DNA of 64,000 nucleotides from Aureimonas phyllosphaerae (GTDB lineage: Bacteria > Pseudomonadota > Alphaproteobacteria > Rhizobiales > Rhizobiaceae). Positions within the stretch are counted from its first letter, which is position 1. Each line of letters starts with the position of its first letter. The notes below the pieces were generated by a model. That model searched no databases. It saw only the letters and a program-made list of their open reading frames with translations, and had not been told where the DNA came from. The translations under genes and the position numbers were made by a program. Shown here one piece after another: positions 8,727-19,313 of this stretch. The DNA lies in the NCBI RefSeq assembly GCF_900113065.1, contig NZ_FOOA01000008.1:1-64000 (forward strand), given 5' to 3'.

Positions 8727-8739
8727 GTATATGGTATAT
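8727..8739. promoter_or_regulatory. GntR operator candidate, copy 3
   Basis: GTATATGGTATAT is the third copy of the RTAYATGRTATRY motif. It lies 64 bases upstream of the kinase start, so each divergent gene has one copy placed 64-70 bases from its start codon. Confidence 0.5.
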
Positions 8740-8802
8740 CAAAAACGGGCGGAGGGCCTGTCGGCTTTCCGTTTCACGAAGCCATCTGGCGAAAGGCCGG
8801 CC

Positions 8803-9855
8803 ATGTCCCAGTCCGAGATCGCCGAACCGCGTTCGGCCTTCACCACGGCAGCGCCCGCCTTCGGCCTCGACGAGATCGAGCGGATGGTGCGCGAGCGCTA
8901 CGGGATCGCGGCCCACGCCTCGATGCTGACCAGCGAGCGCGATCTTACGGTGCGCCTCGACGCCGAGGACGGCGCGCGCTTCGTCCTCAAGATCGCCAAC
9001 GCCGCCGAGGATCCCGGCGTTTCGGAGTTCCAGAACCGGGCGCTCGAGCATCTCGCCCGCGCCGTGCCGGACGTGCCCGCCTCGCGCCTTGTGCCCACGC
9101 TGGACGGCGCGCCGGAATTCTTCGCGCCACGCGACGGTGAGCACCATTTCACGCGGCTCCTCACCTGGCTGCCCGGCCGCCCGCTGTTCGGAGCCCCGCG
9201 CACGCCCGCCCAGATGCGCGGCCTCGGCACGGCGCTTGGGCGCCTCGCCAAGGGGCTGTCGGACTTCACGCACCCCGCCGCCGAGCACGAGATCGTCTGG
9301 GACATCCGGCGCTCGCCCGGGCTTCTCCAGCACACGCGCCATGTCGCCGATCCCGCGCTGAGCGCGCGCGTCGCCCGGATCTTCGAAACCTTCCGCGACG
9401 AGATCGCGCCTCGCGAGGACGCGTTGCGGATGCAGGTCGTCCACAACGACTTCAACCCGTTCAACCTTCTCGTGGACGAGGTCGACACCGATCGCCTCAC
9501 CGGCATCCTCGACTTCGGCGATCTTGTCCGCACGCCCGCGATCTACGATCTGGCGATCGCCAGCGCCTATCAGGTGGCCGACGAGGGGCATCCGTTCGAG
9601 CCGGTGGCGGCGCTGGTGTCGGCCTATCACGCGGTGCATCCCGTGCCGGAGGCCGAGCTCGATCTCCTGCCGCAGCTCGTCGGCGTGCGACAGGCGATGA
9701 CGATCACGATCGGCGAATGGCGCGCCAGCCGCTATCCCGAGAACGCCCCCTACATCCTGCGCAACCACGCCAAAGCCCGCTCGGCCATGGCGCGCTGCGA
9801 GGCGGTGCCGACGGAGGAGGCGCGCGAGATGCTGCGCCGCGCCTGCGGGGTCTAG
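8803..9855 (+). CDS. APH-fold phosphotransferase, hydroxylysine kinase-like
   Basis: Kinase of 350 residues with the aminoglycoside-phosphotransferase fold. Catalytic D216 and N221 are in VVHNDFNPFNLL and the metal-binding D237 is in GILDFGDL. The pattern NDxNxxN ... GILDFGD followed by a helix of the type IYDLAIASAYQ is also that of hydroxylysine kinase (HYKK/AGPHD1). The ATG at 8803 follows GAAAGG at a good distance. Its neighbour across the divergent promoter is a PLP enzyme of the matching phospho-lyase class. The most likely role is phosphorylation of a hydroxylated amine or amino acid. Antibiotic resistance is unlikely from context. Confidence 0.8.
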   Translation: MSQSEIAEPRSAFTTAAPAFGLDEIERMVRERYGIAAHASMLTSERDLTVRLDAEDGARFVLKIANAAEDPGVSEFQNRALEHLARAVPDVPASRLVPTLDGAPEFFAPRDGEHHFTRLLTWLPGRPLFGAPRTPAQMRGLGTALGRLAKGLSDFTHPAAEHEIVWDIRRSPGLLQHTRHVADPALSARVARIFETFRDEIAPREDALRMQVVHNDFNPFNLLVDEVDTDRLTGILDFGDLVRTPAIYDLAIASAYQVADEGHPFEPVAALVSAYHAVHPVPEAELDLLPQLVGVRQAMTITIGEWRASRYPENAPYILRNHAKARSAMARCEAVPTEEAREMLRRACGV

Positions 9856-10987
9856 CCAGTCCCGAAGCCCGCGGTCCCACCGCTGCCGAGGCGCGGCGAG
9901 GGCGTATCGAGGCTGAGCGCGGCGTCGCGGAAGCGGATCGGCGTGCGCAGACCCGGCACCCCGTCCGGCTCGATCCGCATGCCGCGGTGGAGGACCTGAG
10001 GGTCGGCGAAGACGTCGGCGAGCGTGTTGATCGGGCCGGCCGGCACGCCCTCGCGCTCCAAGTCGGCGAGCAGCGCGTCGCGCGCCATGAGGAGAAGCCG
10101 CCCCTCCATGATCGCGACCAGCGCCGCGCGGTGGGCGACGCGGGCCTCGTTGGTGGCAAAGCGCGGGTCGGTGGCGAGGTCGGGCTCGCCGATCACGGCG
10201 GCAAGCTTGGCGAACTGCCGGTCGTTGCCGCAGGCGATGACCACATGCCCGTCGGCGACCGCAAAGCCTTGGTAGGGCACGATGTTGGGATGGGCGTTGC
10301 CGAGGCGCCTGGGCGCCGTGCCGCTGGCGAAGTAGTTCAGCGCCTGGTTGGCGAGCACGCCGGTCATGCAGTCCATCAGCGCTATGTCGACATGGTCGCC
10401 GCGCCCCGTTCGCTCGCGCCGGGCCAGCGCCGCCTGGATCGCGATCACGCCGTAGAGACCGGTAAAGATGTCGGCGAACGCGACGCCGATCTTCTGCGGC
10501 GTGCCGTCCGGCTCGCCGGTGAGGTCCATGATCCCGCCCATCGCCTGAATCATGAAGTCGTAGCCGGCCCGTTGCGCATAGGGGCCGTCCTGCCCGAAAC
10601 CGGTGACCGAGCAGTAGACGAGGCGCGGGTTCGCGGCCGCGAGCGTCTCGTAGTCGAGGCCGTATTTTGCAAGGCCCCCGACCTTGAAGTTCTCGACGAG
10701 GACGTCGGCCTCATCAGCCAGCCGGCGCACCAGCGCGCGACCGTCCTCGGTCGCGAAGTCGGCGACGACCGACCGCTTGCCCCGGTTGGCGGCGTGGAAA
10801 TAGGCGGCCGTCCTTTCGCCGTCGTGGGTGACGAAGGGCGGGCCCCATCGGCGGGTGTCGTCGCCGTCCGGCGCCTCGACCTTGATCACCTCGGCGCCGA
10901 GATCGGCCAGCGTCTGGCCGATCCAGGGCCCGGCGAGGATGCGGGCGAGTTCGAGGACCTTGAGGCCCTTCAGCGGCGCATCCGCCA

Positions 10988-10988
<1 letters not shown>
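9852..10988 (-). CDS. gcdG: CaiB/BaiF-family CoA transferase, probable glutarate CoA-transferase
   Basis: Family III CoA transferase of 378 residues. The N-terminal CoA site reads GLKVLELARILAGPWIGQTLADLGAEVIKVE. The catalytic aspartate that forms the acyl anhydride is D173 in GVAFADIFTGLYG. The start codon overlaps the stop of the glutaryl-CoA dehydrogenase gene by one base (TGATG), so the two are translationally coupled. That pairing is that of gcdH-gcdG and of human GCDH with SUGCT. It most likely moves CoA from succinyl-CoA to glutarate. Its stop codon shares the CTAG tetramer 9852-9855 with the convergent kinase gene. Confidence 0.85.
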
Positions 10989-12220
<1,232 letters not shown>

Positions 12221-12289
12221 GGTCGCTTCTCCTGTCTGGTGCCGGCGATCCTGCGCCCGCTCGCGCGCTCGCGCAAACGATGATATCGG

Positions 12290-12312
12290 ATCGAAACATT
12301 CATGCATTCGAT
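12290..12312. promoter_or_regulatory. LysR-type operator candidate between gcdH and its regulator
   Basis: ATCGAA (12290-12295) and TTCGAT (12307-12312) form perfect inverted arms around an 11-base spacer. This is the T-N11-A layout bound by LysR-type regulators. It sits in the 103-bp divergent gap between gcdH and the LysR gene, 12 bases before the regulator start and 70 before gcdH. Confidence 0.55.
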
Positions 12313-12323
12313 GAAGTCGGCCG

Positions 12324-13232
12324 ATGCGACCCGCCTACCACCCGACGATCGCCGAACTGCGCGCCTTCGTCGCCTGCATGGACAAGGGGTCGGTGACGGA
12401 GGCCGCGGCCAGCCTCAACCTCACGCAGAGCACGGTCAGCCGTTCGCTCGCGCTTCTCGAAGACAAGCTCGGCGTGCCGCTCTTCCACCGCGTGCGCAAG
12501 CGCCTCGTGCCCTCCGATGCCGGGCGGCTCTTTGCGGTGGACGCGGCGGCCGTCCTCGCGCGGCTCGACGAGGCGAGCGTCAAGACCATGGCCTTCGGCG
12601 GGCGGCGCGAGATCCTGAACCTTGCCGTCCTGCCGACCTTTGCCGCGCGCTGGCTCGCCCCGCGCCTCGTCGCCTTCTCGCGCGCCGAGCCCGGCATCAG
12701 CCTCAACGTCAGCGCGCGGCTCGGCGCGGTGGACTTCGAGCACGACGGGTTCGACGCGGCGATCCGGCGCGCGGGCGCAGCGGCGGGGAGCGAGGGCGGC
12801 CTCGTCCTCCTCGCCGACCGGCTCTGCGCGGTGGCGAGCCCCGCGCTTCTCGACGGGCGCGAGACGGCGGGGGAGGGGGCGCTCACCGGCCTTCCGCTCC
12901 TGCAGCAGGCGACGCGCCCGACGCTCTGGCTCGAATGGTTCCGCGAGGCCGGGCTCGACGCGCGCGACATCCTGCGCGGCCATCGGTTCGAGCAGTTCGC
13001 GATGGTGGTGGAGGGCGCGGTCGCGGGCCTCGGCGTCGCGCTGGTGCCCGATTTCGCGGTGGAACGGGAGCTTCGCGCCGGCCTCCTGACGCTCGCCTCG
13101 CCGCGCCGCCTCGCGCTGTCCGACCCCTACATGCTCGTGCACCCCCCGCGCAGCCTGGAGCGGCCGGCCTTTGCCCGTTTTCGCCGTTGGCTCGAGGCGA
13201 CGGTGAAACAGGAGGCGACGTCCGCGCCGTGA
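12324..13232 (+). CDS. gcdR: LysR-family regulator, probable glutarate regulator
   Basis: Regulator of 302 residues. Residues 8-67 are the LysR winged helix ([19 protein letters not shown], then [20 protein letters not shown]). A periplasmic-binding-protein-like effector domain follows (residues 92-295), with [18 protein letters not shown] as in the GcvA/GcdR branch. It is divergent from gcdH-gcdG, with an LysR-type dyad in the gap. By position it should activate gcdHG in response to glutarate or glutaryl-CoA. The gene name follows that inference. Confidence 0.85.
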   Translation: MRPAYHPTIAELRAFVACMDKGSVTEAAASLNLTQSTVSRSLALLEDKLGVPLFHRVRKRLVPSDAGRLFAVDAAAVLARLDEASVKTMAFGGRREILNLAVLPTFAARWLAPRLVAFSRAEPGISLNVSARLGAVDFEHDGFDAAIRRAGAAAGSEGGLVLLADRLCAVASPALLDGRETAGEGALTGLPLLQQATRPTLWLEWFREAGLDARDILRGHRFEQFAMVVEGAVAGLGVALVPDFAVERELRAGLLTLASPRRLALSDPYMLVHPPRSLERPAFARFRRWLEATVKQEATSAP

Positions 13233-13444
13233 TCCGTCGCCCGGCAACGCCGAGCGGTCGAATCAACCGGGGCGCGTAAGTCTCCCGCGCAAGCCGCCCG
13301 AGGGGCGCAAATCCCCCGGCGTTCCACGCGCGTTCGGCACGTGGAAAACCCAGCGTCGTCAGAGGCTTGAGGCGTCAGCCGGCGAAGCTGGCCCCGAGTA
13401 ACGAAAAGTTTTTGCACAATTGATTCAAATCCTATCCTTTAACT

Positions 13445-13471
13445 CTTGACGGGTAACTTTCGGACGTCAAG
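13445..13471. promoter_or_regulatory. Inverted repeat in front of the chemotaxis operon
   Basis: CTTGAC (13445-13450) and GTCAAG (13466-13471) are perfect inverted arms with a 15-base spacer, 26 bases before the STAS gene start. An AT-rich stretch (13408-13444) precedes it and is the likeliest promoter zone. The 264-base gap from 13233 also holds a hairpin with 7-bp arms (13322-13328 and 13340-13346). No specific regulator can be named. Confidence 0.35.
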
Positions 13472-13496
13472 CAACGCAAGGATCGGACCGACGTTG

Positions 13497-13775
13497 ATGA
13501 CGCCCTTCTCGCTCGGGCCCGCCTGCACCCTGTCGCAGGCCGAGGCCATTCATGCCGCCTTGAGCGAGCATCTTCTCGACCATGCCGGTGAGGGGCTTCT
13601 CGTCGACGCCTCCGCCGTCGAGGAGGCCGACATCAGCCTCGTCCAGATCCTGGTCTCGGCCGGGCGCACCGCCGCCTCGCGCCATCTCGCCATGACGCTC
13701 GAACCCTCGCCCGCGGTCACCGCGCTTCTCGCGCGTGCGGGCCTCGACGACTGGGCCGCAAGCCTTCGCGCCTGA
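13497..13775 (+). CDS. STAS-domain protein, first gene of chemotaxis operon
   Basis: Small protein of 92 residues that is essentially one STAS (anti-sigma factor antagonist-like) domain. The central strand-turn reads GLLVDASAVEEADISLVQILVSAG, where STAS proteins carry the phosphorylatable Ser/Thr; S47 occupies that place. It precedes cheY by 25 bases. STAS genes at the head of alphaproteobacterial chemotaxis operons are known, but their role is not settled. The ATG at 13497 was chosen; a TTG at 13446 would begin inside the inverted repeat. Confidence 0.8.
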   Translation: MTPFSLGPACTLSQAEAIHAALSEHLLDHAGEGLLVDASAVEEADISLVQILVSAGRTAASRHLAMTLEPSPAVTALLARAGLDDWAASLRA

Positions 13776-13800
13776 GCATTCCGAAAAAAGGTCAGTTCCC

Positions 13801-14169
13801 ATGGGCAAGCCCGTTCTCTGCGTCGACGACAGCGCGAGCGTCCGTCAGATGGTGTCGTTCACGCTGGAATCGGCCGGCTACGCGCCGACCACGGCCGAGG
13901 ACGGCGTCGACGCGCTCTCCAAGCTGTCGGGCCACCGCTTCGCGCTGGTGATCACCGATCTCAACATGCCCAACATGGACGGCATCACGATGATCTCGAG
14001 GATCCGTGCCATGCCCGAGCATGCCGGCATGCCGATCGTCATGCTGACCACCGAATCCGACGACGCCAAGAAGGCCGCCGGCAAGGCCGCCGGCGCCACG
14101 GGCTGGATCGTCAAGCCGTTCGACCAGACGCGTCTCCTGGCCGTCGTTAACAAGCTGATCGGGGCCTGA
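13801..14169 (+). CDS. cheY: Chemotaxis response regulator CheY
   Basis: Single receiver domain of 122 residues. The phosphoacceptor is D53 (VITDLNMPNMDG), with the acidic pair D9-D10, a conserved Thr in MLTTES and a Lys in IVKPF. There is no output domain, so it should carry the signal from CheA to the flagellar switch. AAAAGG lies about 11 bases before the ATG. The gene ends 4 bases before cheA. Confidence 0.93.
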   Translation: MGKPVLCVDDSASVRQMVSFTLESAGYAPTTAEDGVDALSKLSGHRFALVITDLNMPNMDGITMISRIRAMPEHAGMPIVMLTTESDDAKKAAGKAAGATGWIVKPFDQTRLLAVVNKLIGA

Positions 14170-14173
14170 TGCC

Positions 14174-16132
14174 ATGAACAGCGGGAACGCCGTCGAGATC
14201 TTCCTGAACGAGGCCCGCGACCTTCTGGAGCAGCTGGAAGCGGCGCTCCTCGATCTCGAGGCGCGTCCCGATGATGCCGAGCTCATCAACACGACCTTTC
14301 GCGCGCTCCACACGCTGAAGGGCTCGGGCGGCATGTTCGGCCCGCCCGACATGGCCGCCTTCGCCCACAAGCTGGAGGACGCGTTCGAGCGGGTGCGCCG
14401 CGGCGAGGCGCCGCTGACGCCCGCCCTCGTCGGCGTGCTCCTGGCCGCGACCGACCAGATCCGCCGCCTCCTGTTCGAGCCGGCGCCGGCGCTCGCCGCG
14501 CGCAGCGCCGAGCTCGTCGAGGCGCTGCAGGCCGCGGTCGGCGGCGCGGCCTCCGTCGCGCCGGCCGCCGCGCCCGCCGCCAGCCGCTTCGTCATCACGC
14601 TGCGCCTGCCCGCCAACGCGCTCCTCTTCGGCACCAACCCGCTGGCGCTCCTCGACGAGCTGCGCGCGCTGGGCGAGGCCGAGGTCGAGGCGCTCACCGA
14701 CGCGGTGCCCGAACTCGCCCTCCTCGCGCCGACCGAGCTGCATCTCGCCTGGCGCATCACCCTTTCCACCGATAAGGGCCTCGGCGCGATCGAGGACGTC
14801 TTCATCTTCGTCGACGAGCCGGGCGCCGTCACGATCGAGGCGCTCGGCACGGCCGAGGCCGCGCCCGCCGCCGCATCGGCGAGCGCCGAGCCGGTCGTCG
14901 CCGCAGCGCCTGCCGCCGCCGCCAAGGTCGAGCCGGCAAGGGCCGAGGCGAAGAGCCAGGCGCAGCCGGAGGCGAGCGTTCGCGTATCGGCCTCGCGCCT
15001 CGACACGCTGCTCGACCAGGTCGGCGAGCTGGTGATCGCGCAGGCGCGCCTGACGGCTCTCACCCACCAGCGCCACGACCCCGTCCTCACCGCCGTGGTC
15101 GAGGAGATCGAGCGCATCTCGGCGGACCTGCGCGACAGCGCCATGGACATGCGCATGCTGCCGATCGACTCGCTCTTCTCGCGCTACCGCCGCGTGGTGC
15201 GCGACCTGTCGAGCGATCTCGGCAAGGAGATCGACCTCGTCCTGTCGGGCGAGGATACCGAGCTCGACAAGACCGTGCTCGACCGCCTCGGCGATCCGCT
15301 CGTCCACATCATCCGCAACTCGATCGACCACGGCATCGAGATGCAGGACCGCCGGCTCGCCGCCGGCAAGTCGAAGCGCGGCACGCTGCGCCTTTCGGCC
15401 CGCCAGTCCGGCACCGAGGTCATCATCACGATCGAGGACGACGGCGCCGGCCTCAATCGCGAGCGCATCCTCGTAAAGGCGCGCGCCGCCGGGATCGTCG
15501 CCGACGGCGTGACGCCGCCGAACCGCGAGATCGACGAGCTGATCTTCCACCCCGGCCTGTCGACGGCCGCCGCCGTGTCGAACCTGTCGGGCCGTGGCGT
15601 CGGCATGGACGTCGTGCGCCGCACGATCGGCGAGCTGCACGGCTCGATCGAGATCGCGACCGAACCCGGCCAGGGCACGCGCTTCACGCTGCGCCTGCCG
15701 CTGACGCTCGCCATCATCGACGGGCTTTTGGTGCGCGTCGGCGAGACGAAGTGCATCCTGCCGCTCGCCAATGTCGAGGAATGCGTCGAGCTCTCGGCGA
15801 TCGAGTGCCGCACGTCGAGCGGACGCAACTTCGTCGACATCCGCAACACGATCGTGCCGATCTTCCACATGGACGCGATCTTAGGCGCCGCCTCGGCCGA
15901 GGACGGCATCGTGGTGGTCGCCGACACCGACACGGGCCGCGTCGGCGTGGTGGTCGACCAGGTGGTCGTCCAGCACCAGACCGTGATCAAGCCGCTCTCG
16001 CCGCTGCACCGCGCGACGCCGGGCCTGGCCGGCGCGACGATCCTCGGCGACGGCTCGGTGGCGCTGATCCTCGACATCAACACCCTGGTCCGGCAGGCGG
16101 GCGCCGTGCGCGCCGACCGCCTCGCCGCCTGA
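14174..16132 (+). CDS. cheA: Chemotaxis histidine kinase CheA
   Basis: Sensor kinase of 652 residues. The HPt (P1) domain has phosphoacceptor H46 in FRALHTLKGSGG. A middle domain around residues 137-235 replaces a classical P2, flanked by Ala/Pro-rich linkers. The P3 dimerisation helices begin near 270. The P4 ATPase has N-box N382 (HIIRNSIDHG) and the G boxes (DDGAGL, GRGVGMDVVR, GQGTRFTLRLPLT). The CheW-like P5 domain spans about 505-645. It autophosphorylates on H46 and transfers phosphate to CheY and CheB. Confidence 0.95.
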   Translation: MNSGNAVEIFLNEARDLLEQLEAALLDLEARPDDAELINTTFRALHTLKGSGGMFGPPDMAAFAHKLEDAFERVRRGEAPLTPALVGVLLAATDQIRRLLFEPAPALAARSAELVEALQAAVGGAASVAPAAAPAASRFVITLRLPANALLFGTNPLALLDELRALGEAEVEALTDAVPELALLAPTELHLAWRITLSTDKGLGAIEDVFIFVDEPGAVTIEALGTAEAAPAAASASAEPVVAAAPAAAAKVEPARAEAKSQAQPEASVRVSASRLDTLLDQVGELVIAQARLTALTHQRHDPVLTAVVEEIERISADLRDSAMDMRMLPIDSLFSRYRRVVRDLSSDLGKEIDLVLSGEDTELDKTVLDRLGDPLVHIIRNSIDHGIEMQDRRLAAGKSKRGTLRLSARQSGTEVIITIEDDGAGLNRERILVKARAAGIVADGVTPPNREIDELIFHPGLSTAAAVSNLSGRGVGMDVVRRTIGELHGSIEIATEPGQGTRFTLRLPLTLAIIDGLLVRVGETKCILPLANVEECVELSAIECRTSSGRNFVDIRNTIVPIFHMDAILGAASAEDGIVVVADTDTGRVGVVVDQVVVQHQTVIKPLSPLHRATPGLAGATILGDGSVALILDINTLVRQAGAVRADRLAA

Positions 16133-16148
16133 GCCGGAGCGCGAACCG

Positions 16149-16646
16149 ATGACGCAAGCCCCCGCCGCCGCGCCCGACCTCGCCACCGCTGCGCCGCCCG
16201 TCGACTTCCTCACCGTCTCGCTCGGACAGGACGTCTTCGCGCTCGCCGTCGAGGCGGTGCACGAGGTGCTCGACCCGCCGCCCGTCACCACCGTGCCGAA
16301 CGCGCCGGCCTTTGCGCCCGGCCTCGTCAACGTGCGCGGCAACATCATGCCGCTGATCGATCTCCGCCGCCGTTTCGCCATGCCCGCGGTCGCCGACACC
16401 GAAAGCTCGCGCGTCATCGTCTCGCGCGTCGAGACGGGCGGCGAGGGCTTCTTCGTCGCGATCAAGGCCGACGCCGTGCACGAGGTCGTCTCACTCGACC
16501 GCGCCGCCGTCGAGCCGGTCCCCGAGAACGGCACGCGCTGGCCGCTGCGCTTCCTGCGCGGCGTCGTGCGCCACGGCGGCGGCTTCGTGGTCCTTCTCGA
16601 CCTCGAGACCGTGCTGCAGCCCGACCCCGCATCCCTGCCGAACTGA
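16149..16646 (+). CDS. cheW: CheW adaptor, first copy
   Basis: CheW-type SH3-like coupling protein of 165 residues joining CheA to receptors. It shows the usual [25 protein letters not shown] start, the [28 protein letters not shown] central block and the [16 protein letters not shown] end. It follows cheA by 16 bases. A second, distinct CheW lies after the receptor gene. Confidence 0.93.
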   Translation: MTQAPAAAPDLATAAPPVDFLTVSLGQDVFALAVEAVHEVLDPPPVTTVPNAPAFAPGLVNVRGNIMPLIDLRRRFAMPAVADTESSRVIVSRVETGGEGFFVAIKADAVHEVVSLDRAAVEPVPENGTRWPLRFLRGVVRHGGGFVVLLDLETVLQPDPASLPN

Positions 16647-16714
16647 ACCCGTCCTCCCATTCCGCCCCGCATTCCGAACCCCTCGGCTCCCTTCCGACCC
16701 CGGACCCCCTTCCG

Positions 16715-18775
16715 ATGCGTATCACCATCAAGACCAAGCTGATCTGTTCGTTCGGTGCGGTTCTCGCCCTTCTGGGAACCGCCGGCTATTTCGGCGTCTC
16801 CAGCCTCGGCCAGACCAACCAGTCGATGGCCGACTTCGCCTCCGGACCCTTCCGCCAGATGGGCAGCGGCATGGAGATGAAGACGGCGATGATGGACACG
16901 CGCCGTGCGCTGGTCGACATCCTCCTCTCCACGGACGCCGCCAAGATCGCGACCCTGAAGGACGGGGTGCAGAAGAACTGGCAGGACATCGAGCACCAGA
17001 GCGCCGAGATGCTCGGCGCGATGGACAACGAGGGCCGCAGGGCCGCGGCCGATCTGGCGCCGGCCTTGGCGAAGGCCCGCTCCGTCGTCGACGAGACCCT
17101 CGCCCATCTCGAGCGTGCCGACAACGGCGCGGGCGACAAGGCGATCCGCGCGGTGGGCGCCGCGGTCGATCCGCTGCTGGCCGATCTTTCGAGCCTCCGG
17201 TCGGGTCTCGAGGCATCGGGCGCGCGCGGCGAGGCCGCGGCCGCGAACGACATGGCCCTCGGTCTTGAACGGGCGCGCTTTGCCGCCGTCTCGACGGTCG
17301 TGCTCGGCGATCCGCAGGCGATCCAGGCGGCCTCCGACCGCGTCGACGCGCTGACGAGCGAGTTCGGCGCGAAGCTCGAGACCGTCGCGGCGAGCCCGGC
17401 GGCCGGCCCGCAGGCCGTTCTCGTCCAGAAGCTGCGCGCCGAATGGAACGCGACCGACACGGTCCTGTCGCAGACGGCGGCCTATGGCGTGCGCAACGAT
17501 TTCGCCAATGCGCAGACGACCCTCGATACCAAGGTGGCGCCCACCCTCGGCGCCCTCAGCGACCGCCTCGACGAACTTGCCCGCCAGGCGTCCGAGAGCG
17601 CGCAGTCCTCGGTAGCGACGGCCCAGGCGAACTACGAGACCACCCGAACCATGCTGATCGCGATCGTGGTCGGGGCGCTGGCCATCGGCGCGGCGGCGGC
17701 GGCCTGGATGGCGCTGACGATCTCGCGTGGCCTCCAGCGCTCGGTGAAGCTTGCCGAGGACATCGGCGCCGGCGACCTGACGCAGACCGTCGCGGTGCGC
17801 GCCGACGACGAGATCGGCGACCTGACCCGCGCCATGAACACGATGACCGAGAACCTGCGCGGCATCGTCTCCGAGGTCACGGGTTCCGCCAGCCAGGTCG
17901 CGGCCGGCTCGCAGCAGTCCTCGGCGACCGCCGAGCAGTTGAGCCAGGGCTCGACCGAGCAGGCGGCGGCGACGGAGCAGGCGTCGTCGGCGATGGAGGA
18001 GATGGCGGCTAACATCCGCCAGAACTCGGAGAACGCCTCGACGACGGAGAAGATCGCGGCGCAGGCCTCGACCAGCGCCGAGCGGAGCGGCCAGGCGGTG
18101 GCGAACTCGGTGGAGGCGATGCGCACCATCGCCGACAAGATTCGGATCGTCCAGGAGATCGCCCGCCAGACCGACCTTCTGGCGCTGAACGCGGCGATCG
18201 AGGCGGCGCGCGCCGGCCAGCACGGCAAGGGCTTTGCGGTGGTGGCGTCCGAGGTGCGCAAGCTCGCCGAGCGCAGCCAAATCGCGGCGACCGAGATCGG
18301 GGCTCTGTCGGGCACGACGCTCAAGATCGCCGAGGAAGCCGGCGGCATGCTGCAGCAGCTGGTGCCCGACATCCAGCGCACCTCGGAGCTGGTGGCCGAG
18401 ATCTCGGCGGCCTGCCGCGAGCAGAACGCCGGCGCCGAGCAGATCAACCAGGCCATCCAGCAGCTCGATCAGGTGACGCAGCAGAACGCGGCCGCCGCCA
18501 ACGAGATGTCGGCCACCGCCGAGCAGCTGTCCGCTGAGGCCGGCCGCCTCAACGATCGCGCCGGCTACTTCCGGCTGGACGACGCGCACCCGGCCGCCCG
18601 CTCGGCGGCGTCCGCCGGCGACGCCCGCGCCCTGCAGGCCAAGGTCGGACGCTTCGCCGCCACCAAGGCCGCGCCGAAGGCCAAGGCGCCCGTGCGACCC
18701 GTCGCCAAGGGCGGCTTCGACCTCGACCTCGGCGGCGACGGTCAGGATGCCGGTTTCGAGAGGATCAGCGCATGA
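16715..18775 (+). CDS. Methyl-accepting chemotaxis protein
   Basis: Transmembrane receptor of 686 residues. TM1 is at about residues 8-29, a helical periplasmic four-helix-type sensor at 30-310, TM2 at about 312-334 and a HAMP domain at about 335-390. A cytoplasmic signalling hairpin follows, with the canonical tip [21 protein letters not shown]. Gln/Glu/Ala-rich methylation helices flank the tip. A poorly conserved 70-residue Ala/Lys-rich tail ends without the CheR-binding pentapeptide. The stop overlaps the next cheW by 4 bases. The ligand is unknown. Confidence 0.95.
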   Translation: MRITIKTKLICSFGAVLALLGTAGYFGVSSLGQTNQSMADFASGPFRQMGSGMEMKTAMMDTRRALVDILLSTDAAKIATLKDGVQKNWQDIEHQSAEMLGAMDNEGRRAAADLAPALAKARSVVDETLAHLERADNGAGDKAIRAVGAAVDPLLADLSSLRSGLEASGARGEAAAANDMALGLERARFAAVSTVVLGDPQAIQAASDRVDALTSEFGAKLETVAASPAAGPQAVLVQKLRAEWNATDTVLSQTAAYGVRNDFANAQTTLDTKVAPTLGALSDRLDELARQASESAQSSVATAQANYETTRTMLIAIVVGALAIGAAAAAWMALTISRGLQRSVKLAEDIGAGDLTQTVAVRADDEIGDLTRAMNTMTENLRGIVSEVTGSASQVAAGSQQSSATAEQLSQGSTEQAAATEQASSAMEEMAANIRQNSENASTTEKIAAQASTSAERSGQAVANSVEAMRTIADKIRIVQEIARQTDLLALNAAIEAARAGQHGKGFAVVASEVRKLAERSQIAATEIGALSGTTLKIAEEAGGMLQQLVPDIQRTSELVAEISAACREQNAGAEQINQAIQQLDQVTQQNAAAANEMSATAEQLSAEAGRLNDRAGYFRLDDAHPAARSAASAGDARALQAKVGRFAATKAAPKAKAPVRPVAKGGFDLDLGGDGQDAGFERISA

Positions 18776-19290
18776 GCTTTGCTGCCGGCTACGACCACGA
18801 TGCGTCCGGCAGCGATGGGCCGGACGAGGAGATCGCGCGCGAGATCCTCACTTTCCGCCTCGGCTCGGAGACGTTCGGCATCCGCGTCGCCCACGTGCGC
18901 GAGGTGCTGGACTACAAGCCGGTCGCGCGCATCTCGAACGCCCCGTCGATGCTGATTGGCATGATCGACGTGCGCGGCACCGGCGTGCCGGTGGTGGATC
19001 TGAAGTCGGAGCTGCGCATGCGTGGCTTCGACGACGGTGAGCCAACGGGCGACAGCCGGATCATCGTCCTCGACTTCGAGGCGGGCGGCGTCCGGCGCGC
19101 GGTGGCGGTGATCGCCGACACGGTGCACGAGGTGACCGAGTTCGCCGAGGAGGACGTCGAGCCGGCGCCCGAGTTCGGCGAGACGTGGAACTCGTCCTTC
19201 ATGACCGGGCTCGGCCGGCGCGGCGAGACGTTCCTGACGCTGCTCGACCTTCCCAGGCTCTTCGAGGCGGAGCGCTTCGAGTTCGCCTGA
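18772..19290 (+). CDS. cheW: CheW adaptor, second copy
   Basis: CheW-family protein of 172 residues with [29 protein letters not shown] and [22 protein letters not shown]. It differs from the first CheW in its acidic N-terminus and C-terminal helix. Its ATG overlaps the receptor stop (ATGA), which suggests it serves that receptor. Confidence 0.93.
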   Translation: MSFAAGYDHDASGSDGPDEEIAREILTFRLGSETFGIRVAHVREVLDYKPVARISNAPSMLIGMIDVRGTGVPVVDLKSELRMRGFDDGEPTGDSRIIVLDFEAGGVRRAVAVIADTVHEVTEFAEEDVEPAPEFGETWNSSFMTGLGRRGETFLTLLDLPRLFEAERFEFA

Positions 19291-19313
19291 GGCGAGGCGA
19301 TGCCGTCCACCGG

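Noticed and set aside
13233-13496. A possible riboswitch (GEMM-like GCGCAAATCC stretch and hairpins) before the chemotaxis operon.
   Set aside because: Only a short similarity is visible and the conserved core and tetraloop-receptor pattern cannot be matched by eye. A covariance-model search would decide.
15881-18589. A 902-codon minus-strand frame across the MCP and CheW genes.
   Set aside because: The plus strand encodes unmistakable CheA, CheW and MCP sequences; the antisense frame has no motif.
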